Assembly (NCBI GenBank): GCA_028023455.1
Contig: JAQFVV010000320.1
Location: 62,001-126,000, forward strand
Source of the DNA: Epiperipatus broadwayi
Lineage: Eukaryota > Onychophora > Udeonychophora > Euonychophora > Peripatidae
DNA: 64,000 nucleotides
Direction of reading: 5' to 3'
Under the pieces are notes generated by a model. The model ran no database searches and was not told where the DNA came from. It saw only the letters and a list, made by a program, of their open reading frames with translations. This document shows positions 36,230 through 47,663 of this stretch, in pieces; within the stretch, counting starts at the first letter, position 1; each line of letters begins with the position of its first letter. The position numbers and the translations under genes are program-made.

Positions 36230-38470
36230 GATAATCAAAGGTTATAGTTTAATTGTGATGTGATGCACTGTAATTTCTCCTTACAAGGAGTTAGGAATCT
36301 CTCAGACACTATGCCCAGAGAAACCTGATTTCCGTTTTATCTTCCCTTTCCATTCCCTGCCCTAAGTTTTCCTAAATTCATCTCTATCCTGCTCCATCCC
36401 ATTTCCACAACATAATCTTTGTCAACTCCATAGCCTTTATATATAATTACCCTTATTTTTTCCCAAACCCAGCATAAAAACCAATAACCCACTTTCTATA
36501 TAATCACTTTGTTAATATTTATTCTTTCACAACTTCATTATTTGTATCCTTTCTGCTTTCAGGCATTTACATTCAATTAACAGATGCCTAATATTTTCTA
36601 TGCTTTCCTTACACAACTTGCAGACTAAGTCACCCACATTTTTCCATTTGTATGTATATTCCTTTGTTGTTAAAGATCCTATTCAAGGCTTAAATGTAAA
36701 CTACTTTCCTTACTATTATCATAAATTAACTCACACCCAATATTCCATTTACTTCTATATATATTTAAACTCTTTTTACTCTCCATACTAGTTCTCAATT
36801 TCTCCAACTTCCTATTTTTTATTAATGTATCTATTCTTCTATCCCATTCCTTACCACTATAACACTCAATAAGTCTCCTAACACAATAATTCTTTATCTA
36901 AATCTTCTTCTACATACCATACTACTTTTCTCATCTATCCTGTTGCTTGCCCTTTACTCATAACCCAATTAAATTCTATTTTGGCTATTCTCTTGTTATC
37001 CATAAACTGTAATCTACCAAACATTTTCATTTTGATTTTTGCATCTCTCATATAAAAACTTGACCATCTTATTTTTCCTTGAATTGCCTCCTTTGCCATC
37101 CACACATCTGCATCTAAAACATGTCTCCCTACTTCTCTTTGTACTTTTTTTAAGTTATCTAATATCCCTTTACTAACACATAATGCATCATTACCATATG
37201 TTAAACCTGCTACTGCCACTCCCCTCCATACAATTCTAGCTACAGCATACTTATTATATGAAGACATTGTTAATTTCTTTATCAATCCTTTTCTTTTCTT
37301 TGCTTCATTTATCTATTTTTTTCTCCCATTCAAACAATTTCTCTGATTACTTAAGATGATTCCCAAATCGATATACCTATTCACCACACTTAAGTTTATA
37401 TTCCCCAATAAAAATTATTTGTCTTCTCTTTCCTCAGTATTAATCATCATTACTTTTGCTTTTTCTTCACTAAATTTAATCACCATCTCTTCACCTACTC
37501 TTGTGCATGTCCTCAGCATAAAGTCCAGATTTTACCTTTTTCTGTGCACAGGAAGACATCATCTGCAAATAAAAGACCTGATAATGTATATACTCTTTTG
37601 TCACTTATTAATGATATCTCTACCCCTCTTCCTAGACTTTCTATTACTCTCTCCATTTCTCTCAAATACAACTAAAGTAAAATAGGTGACATAGGCCATC
37701 ATTGCCTTAGTTCCACCCCATTTTTAACTTTATCTGATTCTATATTCCCTAATTGATATATATATATTAATTATTTTCATATAATCTCTTAATAATATCC
37801 ACTAAAACTCAATCCATTCCCAAATTTAGTAAACTTATCCATAATCTATTTCTATTTACTCTATCATATGCTTTCTCTATATCTATAAAAACCATATATA
37901 ACTGTCTATTTGTATTTTTACTCATATCTATAAGCCGTGTAACTACAAATAAACTATCTCCTATATGCCTATCCGATTAAAAATCTTCCTGCATTTCTCC
38001 CACTATATTATTTTGCAACTCTTCCAGCCATCATATATGTGAAAACTTTATATAACACTGACATTATTACTATTGGTCTATACCTTTCCTTTAAATAGTA
38101 GTCTTACTCTTGTATTACTCTAACTACCTGGAAAAGCTCTCTTCTGTGCCATCTTATTAAAACATGATAATAGTTTTAATTATGCCCTATGTCCTAAATT
38201 CATTACCATTTCTGCTGCCCATTCATCCAAGCCTCTTATCTTTCCACTTTTCAATTTCTTCCCTGCCTCATTCAGTTTATTTTTTGTAAACCTAATATTT
38301 CCATTACTATATGCTTCCATGTTTGTTATCACTCTGACCTTCCCATCTAACATCTTTTCTATATTCATTATATATTTATTTAAGATTGACTCTAATTCTT
38401 TTCTAGAGATACACTCTATTCCCTCATCATCTAGTAATGCTATTTCTCCCCTACATTCCTTCTTTTAATA
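36230..38470 (-). pseudogene. Non-LTR retrotransposon ORF2, 5'-truncated and broken
   Basis: Minus-strand frames give the RT domain in order. First comes IRGLDEWAAEM near 38220 (the 'GLDGxPAEM'-type entry block). Then VFIDIEKAYDRVNRNRLW follows near 37870. Then LSGLLFADDVFLCTEKGK with the intact FADD catalytic motif at 37558-37569, then VGEEMVIKFSEEKAKVMMIN. The frame 36935-37285 follows (IVWRGVAVAGLTYGND, VQREVGRHVLDAD, FGRLQFMD). Finally a Cys/His knuckle CKLCKESIENIRHLLIEC lies near 36600-36650, typical of LINE C-termini. Several frameshifts and stops separate these blocks. No endonuclease is present, so the copy is 5'-truncated. It is a different lineage from the 40500-43170 copy. Confidence 0.85.
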
Positions 38471-38474
38471 TATT

Positions 38475-39710
38475 TTTAAATTTTTTTACTTCTATCTCTT
38501 CCACTTTTATTAATATCCTCCAAGAATTTACTATTCAGTTTCATTCTCTCTCAAAATTGCAATGCGATCTCCACCTATCTTCATCCTTGTCCATCAAAAA
38601 TATATATGAAATTTTGTTAGGGATTATATATGTATTGATATTTACTATTTACAAAGAAATATTAAATATATATGGAAAAATACATGTAAAAAAAAGTCAC
38701 TTTTTTATTACTATTTTCGTGTTTACTATCTATTTAATTTCATCCATGCAATTATATTTTAATTTTATAAAAAATATTTTTATTGGTGTAAATTATTAAT
38801 AATTTTTTAGGTTGCATTTTTGTTTACTAAGAACGTAATGGTTTTCAAGAAATTAGCTAAATTCCCATAGGCTTGTGTTGATAAAGTACGTCTTCATTAA
38901 ACAAAACATAGGGTAATTTGATATATTAAATGAAAATAACTATGTTTAGTATAAAACACCAAGAAATAATAATTATCAAATTTACAGTTTTAAATATTGT
39001 TTTACAAACATATACGTAGCACTACCACCTAAATAATATCAATATTTTTTGCTATTAAAGATTACACCATAATAATAATAACAATTTATCTTATTTTGAC
39101 ATAATGATATTAAGCTAAAAATGGTCGCCTACATTCTCTATATTTTTTATTATTTAACTAAAAATAAACAAAAGCTATATATCATATAGAGATTTAATAT
39201 TCTTACACTAACAGTCTACTATGTCTAATCTTTAAATAAAAATAATAAATTTTTGATTTATATTCCAGATACTAGATTATTTTATATAACAAATAAATTG
39301 TTTTTTTGATAACAAATTTTAAAAAATTATTTGAAGTGTATTTGAAGCAGAAATTTAAATAAAATGTTTTTAAATCAGGCTATAAGAGAGGTTTTTTTTT
39401 TTTTCTTAAATTAGTTTTGATTGGGGAATAATTGGTTTTTGAATAATCATTATTTTTTCAATTACTCCTATTAGTTTTGATGGAGAAGGAAGAGTAAGGA
39501 TCGATTATAAAAGCTTTAAAAAATACAATTTAATGTCTGTTTAATTAATTAATATATATACTAATAAATTATTAAAATTAATGCTTTTAATTTTTTCCCT
39601 AAAGCATTATAAATTAACTTGCAAAAAATTAGACTGACTTTCTATGGAAGGCTCTCTCCTTAATAAAATTGGGGGAAAATTAACAAATCATGCAAATATT
39701 ATCAAATTTT
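38475..39710. other. AT-rich DNA, nothing recognised
   Basis: The open frame at 38437-38799 overlaps the end of the LINE remnant and then AT-rich DNA; its peptide is hydrophobic low-complexity and I do not treat it as a gene. No other structure was seen. Confidence 0.45.
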
Positions 39711-39713
39711 TAT

Positions 39714-39727
39714 AAAGTAACAATCTA
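39714..39727. repeat. 14 bp direct repeat, left copy
   Basis: AAAGTAACAATCTA occurs here and again at 40241-40254, exactly flanking the nested palindrome. It is a candidate target-site duplication. Confidence 0.65.
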
Positions 39728-40240
39728 AACCTATTATTATAAAGTGCTGAAAACTTTGAAATTATTCAATTGGAAATCAATCTCGATAATGCACTATTTC
39801 TTAACTATTATAAATCTATGTGTAGTCGCTCACCGGTAAGAGTTTAAAAAACTTAAGTGAATCACTTAAGTTTAGAGCATACATTCTATATACACCACTC
39901 TTACAGACCATGCTTAAATCAGGGCTTGAGTGTGCATAGATTTATAATAATAGGTTTACATTTATAAGTCATGTTTGTCTAATCATAGGTGGTTAAAAAT
40001 AAGACACTGTCCTTCTCCTGTGGTGGGTTAAATAGATTTGTACAAATGAATATTTGATTATAACATCAGGCACACAATAAATTCAAGCCCTGATTTAAGC
40101 ATGGTCTGTAAAAGTTGGTATATATAGAATGTCTCCTCTAAACTTAAGTGATTCACTTAAGTTTTTTAAACTCTGCACGCAGATTTATAATATTTAAGAA
40201 ATAGCGCATTATCAGGGTTGACTTTCATTTGAATAATTTT
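39728..40240. mobile_element. Family E palindromic element, copy 2, carrying an inner palindrome
   Basis: The outer arms (AAATTATTCAATTGG, ATAATGCACTATTTCTTAA and the mirror TTAAGAAATAGCGCATTAT, ATTTGAATAATTTT) match family E copy 1 at 32090-32255, including the leader TATTATAAAGTGCTGAAA. The centre is occupied by an unrelated palindrome (39835-40177) that copy 1 lacks. The element is flanked by a 14 bp direct repeat. No coding sequence. Confidence 0.7.
39835..40177. repeat. Inner palindrome with about 89 bp near-identical arms
   Basis: Left arm 39843-39931 and right arm about 40085-40173 are near-perfect reverse complements (for example GACCATGCTTAAATCAGGGC against GCCCTGATTTAAGCATGGTC). 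Each arm also contains its own 25 bp palindrome, AAACTTAAGTGA-A-TCACTTAAGTTT, so hairpins are nested inside the larger hairpin. About 150 bp of unique sequence separates the arms. Confidence 0.8.
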
Positions 40241-40254
40241 AAAGTAACAATCTA

Positions 40255-40495
40255 TATATATATGGCTGCAGAAATAAGTTTTCTATTAATTGAAGAGACC
40301 CTTTGATTACTCTTTGGGCCTTAAAGAAACTAATCAAGCAGAATTAATATCTACACTATACATTCTTATCATTGCAATTTTGGTATTACTATATGACTAT
40401 TTGTAGAGTAAATGAACATAAATGGATTGCTAAGAACTTGCTTCAGATAGCATGGTGATTTTATTGGATGTTTTTCTTTGACTTTAAGATCAAGA
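40255..40495. other. AT-rich spacer
   Basis: No feature was recognised between the nested palindrome and the LINE copy. Confidence 0.4.
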
Positions 40496-40499
40496 AACT

Positions 40500-43170
40500 C
40501 TATGGCCTTTCTTTTCAGACAACTGAACGCCAGTTGATGACAATCTTTTATTTAAGTAATTATAACTGCAGATCACTTTGAACTGAAGGAATATTATATA
40601 AACTGGAAGAACTGTTTAATATTAAGTGAGATATTATTGTTTAGTGAAGTTACTGAAAGCACAAGTAGAGTAAAACTTGTTATAAATAAAAAGTGGAAGA
40701 ACAATAACAATATTCTGGAGATTGATAATGTATTAGACAGAGTGACAAAAATAATTATTCATATTAATGAAAACCAAATGCAGATAATTCAGATTTATGC
40801 CCGACAAGTTTTCAATGTGATGAAAACATTGATGAATTTTATATGAATGTATCAAATGATTTGAACAGATCAAACAACATTTTAAAAATGTCATAGGAGA
40901 ATTTAATATTATAATTGGTAAATGATTGAAAGGTGAACAGTACTGTAGATAAATTTGGATGTGGTAATAGAAGTGAGAGAGACATAGATTTGTGGAGTTT
41001 GTAAAACAAAACAAAATCTATATATCATGAATTCTTTCTTTGAGAAAAATGCTACATAGAAATGGACATGGAAGCACCAAAATAAAAATACAACGGAATT
41101 GGATTATATTTTGACTAACAGAATATGTATTTCAAGATTATAATGCTCTTAATAGATTTAACATAGGAAGTGATCATTGATAAGTGAAATGTAAGATGCA
41201 TATTAATTTAAAATTAGAGATGAAAATTATTTCAAAAAATGGTATTAACATTTGCTATTTCTAACTTTCAGAAACATTGCAATGAATTTAAATTGAAAGT
41301 TAAAAATCATTTTAAAATGTTATCAGATTTTGAAGATGGTTCAGATTTGAATGAAATCAATAAAAATATGAGCAAAAAAAAATAGTTGTTATAAAAAAGC
41401 AATGATTTACTAGTAAATTTTCTATTGAGAAAGGAAAATGTATGTAAAAAAGAAAGAATATGAAAAAAAAATTTTAATGATTCATTAAGAAGAATTGAAT
41501 ATCTTAAGTTTTGTAAAATGGTATGAAAAAGAATTATAAAAACATATAATTGTGAATTGTAAGGAAAGTTATAAAAGAAAATAAAAGTCAGAAGGAAAGT
41601 TATTTCTGCAATATAAAGAAAAAATGAAACTATTAATAAAAAAAGATATGCCATCATGAAATATGTGTAAGAATTGTACAAAGAACTATATAATAATAAA
41701 TAACAAGAAAACTAAGCATTTATTACAGTTCTTACATCTGAATTGCTCATCATTTTAAATGAAGATATGAGCCATGCAATACAATCTATGAAGAAAGAAT
41801 AGTTCCAAGAAATAATGGAATTACAATTGATAGCTTAAAAGAAGCAAGTGAAGAAATAGAAAAGTTATTGGCAAAGTTATATACTAAATGTCTAACTGAT
41901 AAAGATATACTAGATGATTTGAAGAATGCAGTAATAATATTGATTTTTAAGAAAAATGATATAAAAGATCATGCAAAATCTTTACTAAAATAGTTACAAC
42001 TCATTTATAGTAAACTTTGGATTTTAACAAACCAAAAAAAAAAAAACTATATTTCAAAGTGGTATTAGATAATGGTTCATATTCAAGTATTGAAAAAAAT
42101 TATGAGTTGCCATTATTTTTGAATTTGTAAATTATGAAAAGGCATTTGATGTTATAAACATTTTTACAGTAATCATCAAGATATAGATTCTGGATATTGT
42201 CATATTCTGGAGAATATTTATCAAAATACAACAGCAATGATTATATAGTGGGATTATTCATTTATATAGTGACATCTGCAAAGCGCATGTGTATTAGCTT
42301 ATTGGCTTATTAATATTATAGAATATTGAGAAGAGTATATGAGAGGATGATTCTCTACCTCCAAAACTCTTTACAGCAAAAGAAGTATTTTGTGGATTAA
42401 AGTGGGAAGCTAAGAGAATAAAAGTAACTGAAGATTATTTAAGTCATTTAGATTTTGCAGATGGTATGGTTGTTTTTGCTTGTAATGCTTTAAGCTTCAG
42501 AAAATCACATGGAAGTAAAAAAAATAGGACTAAAGATAAATGCTAAAAAGATTAAATCAATTTTCAAAAGAAAAAAAAAATAAAGGTTGTCAATCATGAA
42601 TTAGAATAAATTAACAATTACAGATACATTGATCAGAATATTAATACAGATGGAATCATAATAAATGAAATTAATCAATTAAACTTATAGTAAAAATAAA
42701 TTAATATTAAAATAAAATATACTTATGTATTTGAAAAGAAAAGTTTACAAGAGATGTGTTTTATCAGTTCTTTCTGTTGAATCTGAAAAATTAACCAAGA
42801 AAACAATTTAGAGACTTCAGACCACTCAATGTAGTCTGGAGAGATGTATATTAGGAGTTACAAGAAGATAAAATGAAATACATAAGTGAGAAAACAATCA
42901 GATATCACTGACATCATTGAAAAAATTAAGTCTCTGAAATGGAGTTGAAATGGATATATTACTAAAAGAGATAGATGATAAAAGATGGATAGCTGAAGTC
43001 TTAAATTGTATCCCAATACAGCATAAAAATCCTAGAAAGAGACCACATAATAAGAAATTGAGCTGATGTATTGTGAGAAAGAGATATTAGGGATTGGAGA
43101 ATGTGGATTAAACTTGAAGAGACTGTCATCTTGCAGTGGATTAGTAATGTGTAAAAATGACATGTATATA
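40500..43170 (+). pseudogene. RTE/Jockey-type LINE, nearly full ORF2 (endonuclease plus RT), dead
   Basis: Plus-strand frames follow the expected order of an APE-type LINE ORF2. Endonuclease parts: KWKNNNNILEIDNVLDR, IGEFNIIIGK (family 'GDFNAxIG', near 40894) and an SDH-like block near 41170. Linker and RT parts: LYTKCLTDKDILDDLKNAVI near 41880, FVNYEKAFDV near 42120, and LSHLDFADGMVVFAC with the FADD motif changed to FADG (42454-42465). C-terminal parts: ERCILGVTRR near 42840, DKRWIAEVLNCIPIQHKNPR near 42980, and a decayed 'RGRPxxRW' tail. Many stops and frame changes make it inactive, and the active-site change would also kill polymerase function. It is the most complete coding remnant in the window. 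Minus-strand frames over it (40733-41014, 41307-41681, 43001-43192) are shadows. Confidence 0.85.
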
Positions 43171-43192
43171 TAATAAGTGTAATAGTGCTCAA

Positions 43193-43390
43193 GGCTAAAT
43201 AGATTTATATGTAATCATTAGAAACCAGTCAACACTTAGACAATCCCAATACAGATAACAATCAACAATCTCAAATTGTTGTCAAGGCAACTTCATTTAT
43301 TGTTAAAAGGAGGTTGCCTTGACAATAATTTGAGATTGTTTATGGGATTGCCTAAGTATTGACTGGTTTCTAATGATTATATATATATAT
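43193..43390. repeat. Family C as an inverted pair
   Basis: AACCAGTCAACACTTAGACA, TTGTTGTCAAGGCAACTTC on the left mirror GAGGTTGCCTTGACAATAAT, GCCTAAGTATTGACTGGTTT on the right. The single copies at 15065 and 32357 correspond to the right half. It starts directly after the end of the LINE copy. Confidence 0.8.
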
Positions 43391-43603
43391 GTGGGTGTGT
43401 GTTTTGGTGTGAAGAAATAATTTAAAACATTTTGCCTAGAAAAATTTAAGTACTAATACAAGATAAATCTATAGATTTTAAAAATCAAGCATATGTAGTT
43501 TTATTTTTAAAATACTAAAACTAAAAATGGTCAAATAAGAGATTAAAATTAGTTTTTTTTAAGTTAAATGTTAATTTTGATTTTATATATATAATAAAAT
43601 ATA

Positions 43604-43892
43604 TTCTACCAGAGTATGTAGACAATTATCAATTATTATGATAATAAATCTTTGGTACAAAACAATATTTGTTACTTTACTGAAACAGGCTTTCAATACA
43701 GCATATATTTGTCAAAACACGACTATAGTGAACATTATTTGCTAAAGTAATGTTCACTATAATTGTGTTTTGACAAAGTTACACTGTATCAAAAACCTGG
43801 CTCAGGAAAGTCAGAAATATTGTTTTGTACCAAAGATTTATTATCGTAATAGTTGATAATTGTCTACATGCTCTGGTAAAATATATTTTATT
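43604..43892. repeat. 289 bp near-complete palindrome
   Basis: Arms pair from AAAATATATTCTACCAGAGT with GCTCTGGTAAAATATATTTT through GGTACAAAACAATATTTG with its mirror. The inner stem is TGTCAAAACACGACTATAGTG with CACTATAATTGTGTTTTGACA. The loop is only a few bases. It is a miniature inverted-repeat element or fold-back element; no other copy was seen. Confidence 0.8.
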
Positions 43893-44009
43893 CCATACTA
43901 TTTATGGCATTATATATATATATTACTTGAGTTGAAGAGTGATTAAACCAGGTTTGGGTTATATACAGTTTAAATTACTATTCTGTATTTTTTTAATATA
44001 TATGTCAAA

Positions 44010-44080
44010 GCGTTGGCCGGGAAGCGAACCCGGGCCAGCTGCTTGGAAGGCAGCTATGCTAACTGCTAGGCCATCAACGC
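44010..44080 (-). tRNA. tRNA-Gly(TCC), possibly a pseudogene or SINE head
   Basis: The minus strand reads GCGTTGATGGCCTAGCAGTT, then the anticodon arm CTGCCTTCCAAGCAG with anticodon TCC, then the T arm CCCGGGTTCGCTTCCCGG and the 3' strand CCAACGC. The length is 71 nt without CCA, as expected for eukaryotic tRNA-Gly. B box and anticodon stem are intact. Doubtful points are an A-C mismatch at the seventh acceptor pair, an altered D arm and A box, a T at the discriminator position, and only a three-T run downstream. A second, broken copy lies about 500 bp away on the other strand, favouring a decaying duplicate or tRNA-derived retroposon over a core gene. Confidence 0.65.
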
Positions 44081-44549
44081 TTGATAAACTATTCTATATT
44101 TTTAGAGAAAAACATGTTAGTCATCATATTCTGTTGATTTTACTTTTGGGTAATTACAATGTTTGTCATCATAAGCATTCTTTTGCTAATTAGCATTAAT
44201 TAGATATTTTGAAAAATTAATAACAGATACTGCATCAACAAAATATTATCAATAGTAGAGAAAGAATAGATAATAAATAAAAAAAGTTCAAATTCGTTTT
44301 TTTTTTTTTGTCTTTTTGTGGCAAATTAGTAAAAGAACAAGTAAAACAAAAGTTGTTTTTATTTATGCTTATGATAATTCTAAAAAGTAGAAAAAGGTTA
44401 AGCTATATCAGGTCTCAGTAAATGCAAAATAAATTAGATCATAAAATTGAGCTAATGCGATTTTATTTTTTTGTTGATTATTAAAAATCTCAACGCTGGT
44501 TTTTCATTAATAATCATTATTTCAGAAACAAAGATAAATACTATGTCAA

Positions 44550-44622
44550 GCGTTGGTGCCCTAATGGTTAGCACAGCTGCCTTCCAAGCAGCTGACCCGA
44601 GTTCGGTTAACACATTTGACAC
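44550..44622 (+). pseudogene. tRNA-Gly(TCC) pseudogene, 3' part lost
   Basis: GCGTTGGTGCCCTAATGGTT, then the anticodon arm CTGCCTTCCAAGCAG match tRNA-Gly(TCC) well, including the acceptor 5' strand. The T arm begins GAGTTCGG but then changes to TTAACACATT. The T stem 3' strand and the acceptor 3' strand are missing, so it cannot fold. About 65 bp downstream (44686-44700) a separate GAGTTCGAATCCCGC occurs, another T-arm-like word resembling family B ends. Confidence 0.7.
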
Positions 44623-44704
44623 ATGGAAAAAAAATAACTACTATATTTTTTCTATAAATATAAGAGAAGTGAGTCGTGTGAAAGTCTGAGTTCGAATCCC
44701 GCAT

Positions 44705-45580
44705 ATATTACATATATAAATGCAGGTTTAAGCCTGCACAATGTATGAGTTTCTATAAATAAGAGATAATATGGCATAAAAATAAATTTAGTATCTAAAC
44801 TAAAGCTATTTATTGCGATATGTATAGAGATATATTATTTTAATTATATAGTAGGCAGAATTATAACATCTATACTTTTAAATAAATAGTTGGTTTTATT
44901 TTGGAAAAATGAATTATATGATATAGTTACATAATTTATTGATTAAAACTGTAACATTTAAATATTGCTTTCATGAAAAGTTCTTTTTTATATTATATAT
45001 ATAATCTAAAATAATGGGGTCTTTTTTTTATTGTTGTAGTATAAATTAATATTTTGATCAAACATCTGTAATTATAGAATTTTTTTAAATAATCTGTTGT
45101 TAATGCTAGTATACATTTAAAATAGTTCATATTATAAATTGTTAATTGCTATTATTAGAACCCATAATCTATCTAAATCTGAAAATAATATAATTAGTAG
45201 CCAAGTCAACGATTACCAAACAAATACATTTAATAAGGGTGATTTAATACAAGCATTCTGTAAGAAATAACAATGAAACCAAATGCAATTCTAAAACAAA
45301 ATTATAAAACTAATCCTTGGATTGATTATAAATAAAGATTTAACGATCACAATCATACAAAAAGTAAATCCATGTAATCCATAATAAAATAATTGATAAT
45401 AATAAATCTATAAAACAATTAAATTCCAAAGAGCAATTTGTGTATTGGTGAAAATGTACAATTACAACATTAACTGTATAAAGTAAACAGAATTATATTG
45501 GCCTAGTTTTCCAAAGCTTTCTTTTTATTGCATATTATATGATAATAAAAATTTCATCAACATTTTAGCAGAAAACATCA
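44705..45580. other. AT-rich DNA, nothing recognised
   Basis: No coding motif, RNA gene or shared repeat was found. Confidence 0.45.
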
Positions 45581-45584
45581 CATG

Positions 45585-45832
45585 ATCACCATCTCTATAC
45601 TAGCACATAATTGTTGTAAACAAAGGCAAAACTCTCCATACAGTAGTGCCACCTTGTGCCAAACAGAGTAATCAATGGATGCCAGAAGGCTTGTGCATAA
45701 AATCCCTATCTAACTAGTCTGGGGATATTGGATGAGTAGGCACTAGATAGGGATTTTATGCACAAGCCTTCTGGCATCCATTGATTACTCTGTTTGGCAC
45801 AAGGTGGCACTACTGTATGGAGAGTTTTGCAT
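45585..45832. repeat. Family A repeat, compact palindrome
   Basis: Starts with AAACATCACATGATCACC. The arms AACTCTCCATACAGTAGTGC ... AAAATCCCTATCTA and TAGATAGGGATTTTATGCAC ... GCACTACTGTATGGAGAGTT are almost perfect reverse complements of about 90 bp around a 30 bp centre with CTAGTCTGGGGATATTGG. It is the cleanest hairpin of the family. Confidence 0.85.
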
Positions 45833-45834
45833 TC

Positions 45835-47265
45835 ATTTTAGCAGAAATAAATAATTGAAAGGCAATGAAGCTATTCCATCTGACACATGGACAGCTATTG
45901 TGATGAGTTCTAATGTCATAGCAACATTCCTTGGTGCAATGTAAAAATAATAAAATGGTGATACAACTTCAATAAATATAAATTTTATTCTAATTCATTT
46001 TATTGCATTCATGGTTTTTATTTTCTTTAGGTTTTTTAAAATTTAATTTTATGTGAAATTGTATTTGACAGAATTGCTAAAATGTTATTTATTTCCATGG
46101 TATTATTTCATGCAATTATTTGGCATAAATATAAGTTTTCACCCATGTACTTACTATGGCATTCATATTTTTTATTTCCCCTATAAACTTATAGCTTTTG
46201 AAATTGACTTTTTATGTATTCATTGCTATCAATTACTTTCTTATGATTTACATCCTTTACTTTTTATATTGTTGTATTTGTTAAATCGTTTCTTGTGTTC
46301 AATTCAAATAACAACTTTGTTATTTAATTTCTTATGGAGATACATTTGGCCTCATCACTAATTTAATTTCTCCCACAATGATTGTATTGAGCACTCTTAT
46401 TTAATGTATTTGTTTTATAATCATTATATATTGGTTTGAGTGCTAAATACATTATTTTGGTTTGTTTTCTTAATATATTATTTAATACCTTTTGTTTTTG
46501 ATTTTTATGATTTTAATGGCATTAAAATTGGTCTATTATGTAATTGTATTAAATGTTTACAATACAATCACCTTTACATGCTTAATTATATTAATTTTAT
46601 TGTATAACTTCCTTTGTATATATTTCTGAATTTTTAAATGTATCCTTGTAACCTACATGCTATACCTATGTTCCCACAGTATTCACATTTTGTTGCATCC
46701 TTTATATTGTATCCTCTTCTGTAAATAATGTTTACTTTTGAAATTAAATTGGTTTAATTTAGTTTCTTATAAAGTTGCATTTGGATTTATCGCTAATTTA
46801 ATTTCTTACAAAATATTTGATTTGGTTGTTAAATATAATATTGTCAGCTTTGATTTCTATATTATTTTCAATGTTGTTGTTTTTGATTTTTTTCAATAAC
46901 ATTTTATTTAAAAAAACACTTAATATTTTTTTTTCTTTGGTGATTGTCAGATGGGAGATGGCATTAATAACAGTCTGCTAACTTTTGTCTTTGATGAATT
47001 AAAAAACTTAATTTTTTAAAGAGAATAATTCACTTAATTACAATGAATATATTAGTGCAGATAAGTAAAGTATGTATATATTAAAATATTTATAGTAAAC
47101 TTGAATAAATATATTTGATATTATTACTAGATAATTAATCTGCTGATATTAATTTTGGAAAATGGAATTTGTTCACTCTGAGTTTACTTTCCCATTCATT
47201 AAATCAATTATTTACTCCAACGTTTTATAAATATTTCAACATATATCTACTTTTAAACCACTAAA
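45835..47265. other. AT-rich DNA with a faint 430 bp internal duplication
   Basis: Sequence around 46300-46400 (TTATGGAGATACATTTGG, TAATTTAATTTCT) recurs in diverged form around 46740-46830. The frame 46053-46361 encodes a hydrophobic Phe/Leu/Tyr-rich peptide without a recognised domain. No gene is supported. Confidence 0.4.
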
Positions 47266-47269
47266 TGTC

Positions 47270-47663
47270 ACATGATTACAATTCTTTATGCTTACACAAG
47301 CTGTTTACACAGAGTCTAATCTCTCCATATAATAGCCATTCAATGCAAGCTAGAGTAATCAATGGATGCCAGAAGGTTTGTGCATAAAATCCCTATCTAG
47401 TGCTACTCATCCAATATACCCAGACTAGTTTTTAGCTTGTGGCTTTCATCAGTGAAGAGCCTTGGATCTAAGAGAACACTGTACTTAGATCTTAGGATTT
47501 AATGCAACCCTCCTCCAACCATCTTTTACCTTATTAGCTAACTATAAAGCTTTGAGTGCAAAATGAAAACATAATAATGTTTTCAATTAAAGCTCATTAA
47601 CTTGTATAGTTGTATAGATCTGAACTGAGTTCATCGTCCACACTTTTTGGTGTCTTTGGTTCT
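47270..47663 (-). repeat. Family A repeat, single-arm copy
   Basis: Reverse-orientation homologue of 8945-9345. It has the end word TGTCACATGATTAC, TAGTTTTTAGCTTGTGGCTT, the AACTATAAAGCTTTGAGTGC block and CACTTTTTGGTGTCTTTGGT, and ends at a T-run shared in position with the 9 kb copy. It abuts the poly(A) end of the LINE at 47664. Confidence 0.75.

Noticed and set aside
44471-44689. 72-codon frame overlapping the tRNA-Gly pseudogene
   Set aside because: It crosses a tRNA-like sequence and has no independent support.
46053-46361. 102-codon hydrophobic frame
   Set aside because: Low-complexity Phe/Leu/Tyr peptide from T-rich DNA without recognised membrane-protein family features.
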